This document shows positions 1 to 10,625 of a DNA stretch of 64,000 nt, piece by piece. The stretch comes from Zygnema cylindricum (lineage: Eukaryota > Streptophyta > Zygnematophyceae > Zygnematales > Zygnemataceae), in assembly GCA_037447655.1 (NCBI GenBank), contig JBBHKE010003189.1:71364-135363 (forward strand). The letters run 5' to 3'. Under the pieces are notes generated by a model. The model had not been told where the DNA came from. It did no database searches and was given only the letters and a program-made list of their open reading frames with translations. The translations under genes were made by a program, and so were the position numbers. Position 1 is the first letter of the stretch. Each line of letters opens with the position of its first letter.

Positions 1-1336
1 AAAGTTAGGGCTGACAAGCTTCGTGAAGTACTAGCTGGCCATGATGGTACATGGGCGGCGCATCCTGGGCTTGTTTCAATGGTAACTGATGTCTTTAACA
101 AGCACATGGGAACTCCTAACCAGCTCCATGTGAAACGGGATGATGTGAACGTTACTGAGGCTGACCTCTTGGAGATGCCCAAGGGCACGCGGACATTAGA
201 TGGCCTTCGACTAAACACACGAGTCGGAATTCAGGTTAGAAAATTGGAACACTTCTTGGGCTGAATGCGTCTTTTTAAGTGGTTTCTTGCTTCATTGATT
301 GGAGAATACTTTCCTTCTTGGGGAATGCTGTTCAACTTATTTGAGTTTTTTGAGGGAGGTGCAGTATTTGGCAGCCTGGATGACTGGCACTGGCTCCGTG
401 CCCCTTTATAATCTGATGGAAGACGCTGCAACAGCAGAGATCAGCCGTGTCCAAAACTGGCAATGGATTCGTTATGGTGCATTGCTTGATGGTGAGCTTG
501 TCCCAGTCCGTGTCAGCAAGGAATTGTTTGGTCGAGTATTGGAGGAGGAGCTTCACCGGATAGCAAGCGAGGTTGGACAGAAGAAATTTGCAACTGGACG
601 ATACATGGTGTGTATCGACCCCTTATTGATTATATACACTATCATCAATAGAATGGTTTCCATTATTTCCATCAAAGATTATGTAAACATTTGATGGACC
701 TCTTGTAGCGAGTTACAGTAGTCTGTCACGAGTTCGTGAGTTTCTGTGATAACGGAAGTGGCCCATTAATGTAAAAATAATTACAACTGCAATCTGAATG
801 CACGGCTTTTTGTACCAGGAGCAATGAAGACTGCATTTCTTTTGAATTTGTCCATATATATTCAAATATCAGTTATTTCTTAACGTATCTCCATCATGGA
901 CGTCCGCTGGGTTCACCATGGCCGTATCTCTTACAGTTTGGCAAGTTATTTTGCAATTGAGTTTGACTAGTCAAGTCCTAGTCTACGGTACATTTTCATA
1001 GTCAATGATGGGGATAGATGCCAATGGTGATATTCGATTCATAGACTGAAAAGGGTTCATAGAACAGGTTTACAGTAGCAGAAAACCGAGATATGAGTAT
1101 TCTCACTGTCGACAGATTGCTTTGTATGTTAGTTGGCATATTTGCACTGTGATAGATGTCTTTGTTTATATACAAGGACGAAGTTTATTCAGCAAGGAAC
1201 ATATTTGGTTTTGCAGGAAGCTGCAGAGCTATTTACAAGGCAGTGCACAGCATCACAATTGGGAGATTTCCTCACCACCGATGCTTACAAATATATCGCA
1301 ACTGTTATTCCGGAGGGACCGATATCGAGGTTGTAA
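1..1336 (+). CDS. malate synthase, C-terminal part (5' end outside window)
   Basis: Glyoxylate-cycle enzyme that condenses glyoxylate with acetyl-CoA to malate in glyoxysomes/peroxisomes. Three exons can be joined in frame: 1-234, 365-607 and 1217-1336, each with GT-AG borders and phase 0. Exon 1 contains the family stretch [11 protein letters not shown]. Exon 2 contains [19 protein letters not shown] followed by [15 protein letters not shown]; the [10 protein letters not shown] segment carries the conserved active-site acid of the family (from family knowledge). Exon 3 contains ELFTRQC and ends in Ser-Arg-Leu before TAA, a type-1 peroxisomal targeting signal as in plant malate synthases. The gene begins before base 1, so only about 199 C-terminal residues are present. 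The short ORFs inside the introns are noise. No frame damage is visible, so the gene is probably functional. Confidence 0.95.
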
Positions 1337-2478
1337 GGGACCTGCAGGTAAGAATGTTAAACTAACACTTCACATAATACAAAAAATGTTATGTTGATAC
1401 TACATAACGTATCAAATTGTTACATCTACAGTTATTTCAAATTAGGACTATATTACTGTTCATATTTAAGAAATTATATCATTCTGGTCATGGTGACGAT
1501 TATTTATATTTTGGTAGTATGTTTCCTTTGTTGTGGCTTCTCTTTGTACGTTAGACTCATCAAATTGTACTGTGGAATAATTTTGCTTCTATATGTTGCA
1601 GATGGGTTGGCTTTCTTGCCTTACCAAATTTTGTGGAGCTAATGATGTCATTTGAGATCGAAAACTGGCTTCCACTATTATTGTACCTGGTTGACTTGGA
1701 TCAAAACGCTATTTTAGGTGGTTGACATGAATCGCATCGTTCAGTTTAATGGAAGAGACTTAACATTGTATAGAAGTGAATGGCAGATATTCTGTAATTT
1801 TCATTGCTCATCCAGGCCGTTGTTTTCGAGGTTGGACTTTTACATGTAGTGAGAGATAGCACCTAGGTGTCCAGCTCCACAAACAAAATATGTTCTATGG
1901 GAACCCATCATTTAATAGAGTGAAGAATGAGTGACATGTTTTCAGTTCCTCGAACAAGAGTATGTTGTTCTGGAGATACCTTGGCAATATGTGCATTTCT
2001 TTGGGTGGCTACTATGGAGACACTTGTTCGACTGGGTTGGTACAGTGGAAGTCGTAGTTTTTTTGGCGTGAATTGCGTTGTTGAAATGTTTGCTACATTA
2101 GATTTTATTTTAATTTTTTTAAATTATTTTTTGGTGTTAACAAATCACATAATGGCAAACTCAAAATTGACATATATGTTGAGTTGTCAATAATCTAATT
2201 TCTAGATGTTTTTCTAACAAAATTGGAGAATCAAAGAAAGTGGTAAAAAGGAATGGAGCAAAACATCAGATCCATGAGTTATAAGGAGAGAGTAAAAGGA
2301 TAATACTGGTAACTGATCAGAATAGGGAAAGGCTAAATGACAAGCTGAAAAGTGATTTTAGAGATATTTATGGAAACCAATTGGAATGCAGCAAGTCCAG
2401 CAGTTGTTTTGGAGATAAAATTGGAAAATGGATGTTTTAGAGTGCACGGATAAACCACACATTTGGAACTGATAGAGG
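1337..2478. other. intergenic, no gene seen
   Basis: AT-rich sequence following the malate synthase stop codon. It should hold the 3' UTR and poly(A) region, but I cannot place a cleavage site. Small open frames such as 1391-1642 and 1927-2193 have no recognisable domain and no coding-like composition. Confidence 0.5.
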
Positions 2479-2690
2479 TACAACGTGTATTAGGGTTAAC
2501 AAATTTTTCGCCACTTGAAACATATTTTCTTCGTACACATGTCCTATTTTCACATGGAGACTGCAAATCGGAAGGTGGGAATCTTGGCTTTCGATCGCAA
2601 CCGTCAGATCCATAATCGGACAAGCGTGTACGGAGGAAAAATGTTTTAAGTGGCAAAAAACACATTAAACTAATAGAGATACACGGTGTA
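2479..2690. mobile_element. MITE-1 copy (about 212 bp, long inverted repeats)
   Basis: Non-autonomous inverted-repeat element. The left end reads TACAACGTGTATTAGGGTTA and continues TTTTTCGCCACTTGAAACAT; the right end is the reverse complement, TTAAGTGGCAAAAAACAC and then ACACGGTGTA. Related full copies are at 33780-34000 and 56308-56527, with a partial copy at 26211-26324. The inverted repeats extend roughly 80 bp inward, so the element is nearly a hairpin. TA at both ends may be the target-site duplication, which would fit a mariner-like origin. Confidence 0.75.
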
Positions 2691-4443
2691 ATAGTTTAGT
2701 AAGAGCGCTTTGCAACCAATATCTTGAGCAAACCTCTTGCCCCTCTCTTCTGCTTCCCAATGTGCACATCTGCTGTAGTTCTCAGTAGCCAAACTCATTA
2801 AATAAGCTGAACCAGAATATTCAAGCTGAACCAGAAAGGATCACGGGTAAAACAGAAACTAGTTTTTAATTTTAGTATCGTGGAAGAAGTTTGTATAGAA
2901 CCATTACAAGCGCCTGGAAATCACCTGCAGGATAAATATTAAGTATTTACATTTGTCTTTGTACTGTGCATCTATTTCAGCAGGCGATTTGAATCATGGA
3001 TGAAGAATCCCGCACTGTTTTAAAGTAAAGACGAATGGGTTAATTACAACATCTGGAACGAGTACAGTTTCTATGTACCCATTTCCTATTTGTTAAATTT
3101 GTAAGTTTACTGCGAAGATAATAGTGGTAACTCCTAGTCCCAATATTATTTTGGCGCTATAAGGTTTTTATTCTATATAAGGTATTCATTCTATATGATC
3201 CTTTATTCTATAAGGCATCTATCGCAATTTGTATTGCTTCAGGGCTGAGATGACGAACAAAATTTATCCTTTTATCATTTTGTGCCGGAAATAACCAGTG
3301 TCTTTTGTCATACATGCGCGCTGATTTTCATGAGGCTGGAAGGAGAGAGGGAGGGGATGGAGGGGGGGAAGGGAGAGAAGGGGCAGGAGAGACAGGAGAG
3401 GACAGACGGGAGTGACAGGACGGGATGGGAGGGAGGGAGAGAGGGAGGCAGGTAGTGGATGGAGCAGAAGGCGGAGAGGGAGGAGAGGGAAAAAAACCAA
3501 GGACAAGGAGAAACTAACAGTTACCTGCTTGCTACTCACCTCAAAGTTCTGTTTTTTTCTGGTTATTGAAGTTTAATAGCACCCACACACTTTTCAAATA
3601 TGTAAAGCCCGTAAAAAGTGTGGAAGGAGAGAAGAAACTTCCCAAACTATTAAAGGATTTCTCTAAAAGCTGCCAAACGATATATATATATATAACACGA
3701 AGAACACCGAACAAACATGGAATAATAACCACTAAAGAAGATGAAAAACGAAGGACAGAAAAAGAAAGAAAGAAATAACACGAGAAACCAAAAACAAAAT
3801 ATAAAAAACCAAAATATCAGAATATCAATATCAAGAACTGGTGACAATAGTAAAATACCGTAAATGAAGCTAGAATAAATTCTCCCCGGAATCTACATTT
3901 GTCATGTGAAATCTTTGTTTAAACACAGCAAAAAATGTTGCAGAAACTGACGGAAAGTACAAGGCTGAAACAGTGAGCTGTTGCATGAAAAAGTACGGAT
4001 GATAAGGAAAAGACAAAAGTTCAACTGTAATTATTCAAATCCCGTCTAACCAGGAAAATCCTATAATTTGCGGTCCTAACGAATATAAACAACACACGAA
4101 CAAAGAATATAGAGAAACAAAGGTAAAAAAAAAAAAAAAAAAAAAACGCACAAAACAAAATTACAGCTGCAAATCTGTCATAAGTTCGTATCACTAAACA
4201 ACTAAACTAGTCCTTTATACAAACATCTTAGACCTGAAAAAAAAAAATACACTCGAAGAAAAAAATGGTGAATTTCCATCATCCACAAGAAGGAAAAACC
4301 AACAAGAGAGATTGGCTCAGCCATCTTGTCCTGTTATCTATAAAGAAAAATGTACTGCCGAGATCGCCTCTCACTAAACCCAAATCATCCGTTCCGTTCA
4401 TCCCGTTAACTTTCCGTTTTCCCGTTTTTCTGTCGAAGGATTG
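2691..4443. other. intergenic with purine tract and poly-A runs
   Basis: No gene is supported. A GGA/GA-rich purine tract spans about 3330-3500. A run of about 22 A occurs near 4123-4146. The open frames here (for example 3264-3539 on the minus strand) are low-complexity products of the purine tract. The segment lies between two convergent genes, malate synthase (+) and the 985-residue gene (-). Confidence 0.5.
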
Positions 4444-7400
4444 TTACATGCCTGGTAATTGGCGTGGAGTTGGCAGAAATCTCCCAAAGGAAGTATGGTC
4501 AGAAGTGGTATATGGTGCAAAACCGAGTTGTGGTCTTGAATCCAAACCCTCGACATCGTTTCTCATCACAGAAAGCTCGGGATGGTGAAGAGGGATAACA
4601 GGCTGAGAGGAAGGCTGTGATCTCATATAGGAGCCCACCATATTGGCTTCTCGAATGGCATTCAAATCCTGGTCCATGGAATCGTAGCTCTGCATCACAG
4701 AAGCTCCATCGAGAATAGTATTAGTTTTGAATCATGGACTTCTAACAAGAATAGTATCAGTTTTGAATCGTATACCCCTATCGAGAATAGTATCAGTTCT
4801 GAATCATATGCTCCTATTGAGGGTAGTATTAGTTCTAAATCATTTACAAGGAGAGTATTAGTTCTAAATCATATACTCCTATCGAGAATAGTATCAGTTC
4901 TGAATCATTTGCTCCTATCGAGGGGTAGTAATAATTCCGCGCCGTGCACTCCTATAGAGGATAGTATTAATTCCGCATCATATACTCCGAACCAGAATGG
5001 TACACCGCTATTAGAGTTAGTGAATGATACGAGATAACAATTCATTAGAATTAGTGATGCTAAATCATGTACAGTGACGTGGCTCATTGTGCATGTAGCA
5101 TTCCATCATTGGCAGCAAATGACAACTCCCGCATTATAGCAGATATAAGACAGTTGAAATTGTTTTCAATTAGATTTAATAAGCCTCCTTCCTTGAATGA
5201 TTGAGTTCATCCATTGACTTCCGCCTTCATTGAAAATTTCTGAATATCTACTTCCACCAGGATGACTCACGTGCAAAGGAGCCATAGAGCTGTGAAGTTG
5301 AAGGTAAGACGAGGCCTCTCTCTCCTGGAGATCTGGATTTAATGTATGATGAAAAGACCGTGTCTGTAATCGCATGGACGACATGGATCCAGCCGAGCCA
5401 TCTCCTCCAATGTGGGATTGCTCAAACTGAATAACCGGCCATTTGAGAAAAAAACAAAACAGAAATAAGAGTATGTATACAATGCAACAAAAGAACCATG
5501 TCGTTGCAAAAACAGTCTTCATCTGAACCTATCTGACCAGCTTTCACATGTCCATTGGTAAATTCACTGCATATTTTAGTCCAAAAGGCGCCATTTCCAA
5601 ACCTCATTTCCCCCGTAAAACAATCAGAAAGTACCCACCTGAGGAACAATGGACTGGTCTCCACCTCGATGACTTATCATCCCAGTTTGATGTCTGTACA
5701 AAGGCAACTGCTCCTGATCCCCTTGTGAAATATAATCCCGGGATATGTCCATTTGAGGCATTGGTTGACATATAATAAAGGACCTTTCTTTCTCTCCCAT
5801 CATGTTTCCCCCCATTCCTAACCCTAAGTGCATCCTGGGATCCTGCCATAGTGAGGGCGATCCATACTCATGTGAACGAGCCTGTTGCTGCCCTCTCTCG
5901 TCTTCTTGCATCCCAACAGATACCATATGATTTCCTGAAAACTCGTCTCTCTGTTGATCACTGTAGTCCCTTTCCGGCATTTGGGTATCCTCTAAACCTC
6001 CGGATAAATGCAACTGTTGATGCATATGTTGCTCATAATGCATTTCTTGCTCCTGTAAATTGTCGTCTTGTGACTGTTGTATATGATGATCATGGACATT
6101 TCTTTGCTGAACCACGGAGGAGGATAAATTCAAACTCCCCTTCTTCCCTCGATTCCTCTCCTTCCCTGCACCCCTCTTCCCTAGCTGTGACTTCTTACTT
6201 TTCCCACTTACTTTCGACTTCCTCGTTGCCTTTATCGACGAGACCGGTCCCTCATTCGGTGGACCCACTAACCCGGTATAAAGTTCACTAGTTAGGTTTT
6301 GACCTTGAGGCGTTTCTCCTTGTTGAGTTAACTCTAAACCAGATCCTTTGACACAAAAAATAGCGTTTTCTGGACCGACATAAGTCAAAGATTGTTGCAA
6401 ATTATCAGGATCCGTTCCTTCGGTACTGTCTCCAAAAATATCTGATTGCAACGGTGGAGGAGGTTCCCCGACTGGATGTTCCTCTTTCGGCATTTGCTTC
6501 TCAAATCGTTCAATGGCCTGCATAAACCACCATATTAGGATTTTTCAGGGTTTTTTATCGCTATGAAGTTGTCTAAGGTATAAACATACAAGAATTGAGG
6601 TGTGTACCTTCAATAATGGTACAAATCAGTGCCACTCTTCAAAATACTTAAGAGGTAAAGTTGTTTAAGGCATAAACATACAAGGAAATAGTGTGGTGTG
6701 TACCCTCAACAATGGTACCAATCAGTGCCAGACACTTCAACTTGAAGATAAAACTTAGAAATAAAGTTGTCTACGGCATAAATGTAGAAGAAAATAGTGT
6801 GGTGTGTACCTTCAACCATGATACAAAGACCAGTGCCAGACTCTTCAACAACTTCGGGATGAAGTTGTCTAGGGCATAAAGAGACAAGAAAACAGTGTAA
6901 ACATACAAGAATACAGTGTGGTAAACATACAACAAAACAGTGTGGTAAACATACAAGAAATAGTGTGGCAAACCTACCAGAAAACAGTGTGGTAAACATA
7001 CAACAAAAAAGTGTGGCAAACATACAAGAAACAGTGTGGTGAGCATACAAGAATATAGTGTGGTGTGTACCTTCAACGACGGTACAAACTCGGTCACTCT
7101 GGCTGTCCGCAGGAGATGCTTCCCATGCCCTCCTCCCACATTCATGGGCCCCCTCATCGCCTCCAACACGGCCGCGGCACAGCTTTGCTTCTTAAGCGTG
7201 GAAAAATATCGCATTTCTGCTTCGGAATACTGCCGAACCAACCAACTCCAATGTCAGTTTCCTGTCCGGACGAGATAACCTCTCCCTCTCCCTCTCCCAC
7301 TCTGCCTTCCACTTCCTTTCTCTCTCTCTCCCTACCTCTCCCTCTCTCCCTCCCCCTCCCTCCTCCCACTCTTACTCCCCTCCCCCCTCCCCTTCCCTCT

Positions 7401-10400
7401 CGGTTGGATATCACCTACTATAGGCGTTACTGGCCAGTAACCGCAGTAATCGTAAAGAAAAAAAAATGTATAAATTGAAATAAAGATAAAAAACCATACA
7501 CTTTTGTACACATAAGAGAGAGAGTGAATGAGAGAGGGAGAGAGAGCGGGAGAGAGAGAGAGAGAGCGAGAGAGGGAGAGGGAGAGGGAGAGGGAGAGAG
7601 AGATAGGGAGAGGGAAAGGGAAAGGGAGAGGGAGAGGGAGAGGGAGTGAGGTCTAGGTCAGAAACAAAAAACGACAACTATCTCACCTGAAGCTGATTGG
7701 TGTACTCCTTGTTGCAGTTTACTGCGAGACTAACGAGTCGATGGAAACGAATGGAACCGAGAGGCAACAAGCCTGGCCAATAAAATCCAGAGGACGGATC
7801 AGCTCTGGCCTGAAAAACTCCAAAAAGAGTTTAAGAAAGCAACTCAAGGAGACGAACAGAACCTGCATGCACATTCCCATTCATGAAAACCACATGAAAA
7901 AGAAAAAAAACTGCTCTTTTCCCTCCTAAAATATCCTCGTCAGAAGGGACGACGATGGTTCTGAGAGCTCATCTATCGTCTGATGCTAAGGCAAAAAATG
8001 GAGACCATCTACAACATGAAAGATAACATGAGATAAAAAAAGGAGATTGTTCTTTGGAAGATAAGAATTTTCTAGATTTGAATGTCTCTTTTCCTTCTGG
8101 TTTACAGTCGATTTCCTCCCAATAGGTTATCGAGTATTGAGACTTGCTCAGTCCCAGTCTTACACAGAAATAATCAACAGTCCAGTCAACTCACTTTTAT
8201 ACTCACTAATGAGAGAGTCCACAAAATACGTACCTGACAAAATCGCATCAGCCAACAAACTAAGGACATCTGGCAAGTCTTTGCCTGTCAATAGCTTCGT
8301 GACTGCTTTATACTTCTCAAAAATATGCCTCTCAGCCTGTAAATCTTTCAGCTTGTCAAATTCATGTTGAAGTGCTTGTTTTGTTGCTCTCAAACGCCCC
8401 GCGACCTGTAAAGCAACAGATTTTTCCTCACTTTTTTTTCCAAATTTTTAATAGACGCATGGAAACACTGTGAATCGCTATTACCGTTAACAACACTAAT
8501 TTTACGCCCTTTTTTTTGGAGCCTCAGACCACAGCATAGCTTTAATAATACTATTATTCCTGTTCGTAACCCTAATTTGGTAAACAGTCAAAAATCCTCC
8601 AAGTTTGCCAGAACCTAATTAAAATTAAAAACGCTAAAAAAAAACTCCACGCTAATAATTTCTTTACTGTAATAGCGATTCACTGTTGTATTTTCCAGAA
8701 TAAAACCACTCAAACAGTTACGACAAACACTAAAGCATGCAATGAAACTTGTACTAAAATCGTAACAAGAAAGTTCATTTCCAGATTGAATAAAGCCCAA
8801 TGAAGTTATTACCATTCTGCAATGACAAGTCAAACAATTATTGAACAGTCCTCAAACGATTCTCAAACAATTCCCAAACGATCCTCAAACGATTGTAAAA
8901 CGATTCTCAAACGATTCCCAAACAATTCTCAAACGATTCCCAAACAATTCTCAAACAATTTTCAGATGATTCTCAAAAAATTCTCAAACAATTCTGAAAC
9001 AGTTCTCGAACAGTTCACAAACGATTCTCAAATGGTTCTCAAATCATTTTCAAACAATTCATAAACAGTCCTCAAACAATTCTTGAACAATTCCCAAACA
9101 ATTCTCAAACGATTCTTCAACAATTCTCACACAATTCTCAGCCGATTCTTGGACATTCTCAAACAGTTCTCAAATAAATTAAAGCTTTCGCTCTCACCTT
9201 TTGAGATTTCTTCAGCTCACACGCCAAGTTTCGGATGCGTTCCAAACGATCTTCCGCGGACAATGCTTTCGCAGGCACACGAGAATGAGCCGCAGTTGAG
9301 GGAGGCTTCACAGCATCACTACCACCTTTTTTCTTTTTATTCCCCACTCCTACATTCTTATACTCCACAGACTTCTCTAGACCATCACTATAATCCTCCC
9401 TCACAAGACGTCTCTTCTTTTCCCCCACCTGTTTGTCGTCCACCGCTTGCAAATCTCCCTTTTTTGCCCTAATCACATCCTTAATTCTCGCAGGTCTCAT
9501 CAGTTGCGAATCCGACAAAAGACAGTCTTCGTCTTCCGCACATTCCACTTCAATAACCATCTCTCTTAACCCTAAATCTCCACTAACACCGCCATGGTCC
9601 TGCGTTTCACCTGCATTGCCAGTCAAGTCACCAGCTGGTAGAGTTGCACTGTCATCCATGGCGCCTCTCCTCCTCCTTCTCCTACCTTCTTCTTCTTCGT
9701 TGTCGAACTCGTCTTGCTCCTGCTGCTCAGTTTGTAAACAATCTCCATCCATACAATCTGTCAGCAAATCTGCTGCTTGCAATCTCTCCTCCTCCTCCTC
9801 CTCCAACCTTTGTACCAACTCTCCTCTGGAATCCTCTTTCTCTTCGCCGCAAACACTTGTTCCATTATTATTACCGCTGCCTTCAGCTGCCACGTCATCA
9901 CAATCTTCTTCTGTACGGAACGAATGAAAATCGGCGCCGGAATGTGGATCCCAGCAATGGTCCACGTCATCACCATCTTCTCCTGTCGCATGCTCGTGCG
10001 TCACAACAACATCATTCGGATTCAAATGTGTGACGTCACATGTAACTGTTCTCCCATCCGTTCCGTTAGGATCTTCCATGAAGCTTGCATCTCGACCGTC
10101 GACAAACGGAGATTCTTCGACAGCTGTCTCGCAAGCAGATGACGTCACGTTTTGTCCTGTTGCGTCATCAGATGCACCTTTCAAGCGAGGTCTTTCCATG
10201 AGACTGGCGAAAAAACCGGCGGTTTCGGCGGCGGCGTAGGACATAGGTGTGGGAGGCTGGTTCAATTCGATTGGTAGACCAGATTCGGCGCCTGAAATCG
10301 GGGACAGATTAACGGTCGGATGTGGTTCAGCGTCGGAATTTGGACGGCCAGGATTTGCTGCCGGCCGGTTGGCCGCTTTTCTTTTGTTTCTGGCGCGGTT

Positions 10401-10457
10401 TGTCAGTGTGGAACCCTCCGTGGTTGGGTCCAGAAATATAGGAACTCTGCGAGGCAT
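4444..10457 (-). CDS. uncharacterised nuclear-type protein, 985 aa, seven exons
   Basis: I do not recognise this gene. Exons on the minus strand, all GT-AG and in frame, are 10457-9198, 8405-8234, 7772-7687, 7229-7071, 6517-5639, 5426-5271 and 4689-4444. Residues 1-420 are mostly disordered: a basic patch near 23-31, an acidic stretch at 203-258, then six Arg at 259-264 and further Lys/Arg clusters near 347 and 373, which could be nuclear signals. Residues about 398-560 (exon 1 end to exon 4) look helical or coiled-coil and are the only ordered-looking part, with LTGKDLPDVLSLLADAIL and AVNCNKEYTNQLQ. Exon 5 is Lys-rich and then Gln/His/Met-rich. The exon 3 acceptor was chosen at 7772 because it alone keeps a good AG site and the frame. 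If the exon 6 donor (CAC/GTGAGT) is not used, translation ends at 5166. A transcriptional or chromatin role is only a guess from composition. Confidence 0.7.
4705..5005. repeat. minisatellite, about 40-bp unit, in last intron
   Basis: At least seven imperfect units built around GAATAGTATCAGTTCTGAAT and CATATGCTCCTATC follow each other. They lie inside the last intron (5270-4690) of the 985-residue gene. If that intron is retained, the stop codon at 5166 is used and the repeat becomes 3' UTR. Confidence 0.85.
6563..7070. repeat. tandem repeats including copies of the splice-donor context
   Basis: Three or more diverged units of about 95-105 bp start with GTTGTCTAAGGYATAAA and contain GTGTGTACCTTCAA. 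The latter is also the exon 4/intron border at 7064-7077 of the 985-residue gene. From 6895 the array changes to a short unit of about 20-25 bp built on GTGTGGTAAACATACAA. All copies lie in one intron. Confidence 0.8.
7275..7650. repeat. CT tract and GA tract in intron
   Basis: A pyrimidine-rich CTCTCCC tract (about 7275-7400) and a purine-rich GAGAGGGA tract (about 7515-7650) flank a short unique piece in the same intron. They are reverse-complementary in character and could pair in the transcript. Confidence 0.8.
8464..8690. mobile_element. short inverted-repeat element inside intron 1
   Basis: The left end AACACTGTGAATCGCTATTA is matched by TAATAGCGATTCACTGTTGT at the right end, about 227 bp away. 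The ends match the MITE-1/MITE-2 terminal motif but the interior differs. It sits in intron 1 of the 985-residue gene and is spliced out, so it probably has no coding effect. Confidence 0.7.
8830..9175. repeat. 10-11 bp minisatellite in intron 1
   Basis: About thirty imperfect copies of a unit like TTCTCAAACGA (variants with AACAA, CCCAAAC, GAACAG). The array ends about 20 bp downstream of the exon 1 donor (at 9197). The plus-strand open frame across it is a product of the repeat and is not a gene. Confidence 0.9.
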
Positions 10458-10625
10458 GGTGAGAGAGAGAGAGAGAGAGGGAGAGAGAGAGAGGGAGAGA
10501 GAGAGAGAGAGATTGGTGGAGGGAGGGAGAGAGGGAGGGAGAGAGGGAGAGAAGGATTGGCGGAGAAAAGGAGAACGGGATGAAAGAAGAGAGAGGCGAG
10601 GAGAGAGAGAAAAGGAGACGACGAC
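10458..10625 (-). promoter_or_regulatory. GA/CT-rich leader upstream of the 985-aa gene
   Basis: Immediately before the start codon (ATG at 10457-10455) the plus strand is an almost pure GAGAGA/GGGAGA tract. On the gene's strand this is a CT-rich leader. Such GA/CT stretches are common in plant 5' UTRs and core promoters, so I treat it as 5' UTR/promoter sequence. The transcription start cannot be fixed. Confidence 0.5.

Noticed and set aside
1927-2193. 88-codon plus-strand frame after malate synthase
   Set aside because: No recognisable family, AT-rich, and no splice or composition support.
6706-7050. Minus-strand frame of Phe/Cys/Leu-rich repeats resembling a membrane protein
   Set aside because: Arises from the intronic GTGTGGTAAACATACAA repeat; lies between two well-placed exons.
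8822-9064. Plus-strand frame with repeated QTIPK/NNS residues
   Set aside because: Direct translation of the 10-11 bp intronic minisatellite; no independent evidence for a gene.
8830-9175. CRISPR-like array
   Set aside because: Units are 10-11 bp and contiguous without unique spacers, in a eukaryotic intron.
9433-10239. Several plus-strand open frames opposite exon 1 of the 985-residue gene
   Set aside because: Shadows of the minus-strand exon, whose splicing and frame are consistent over seven exons.
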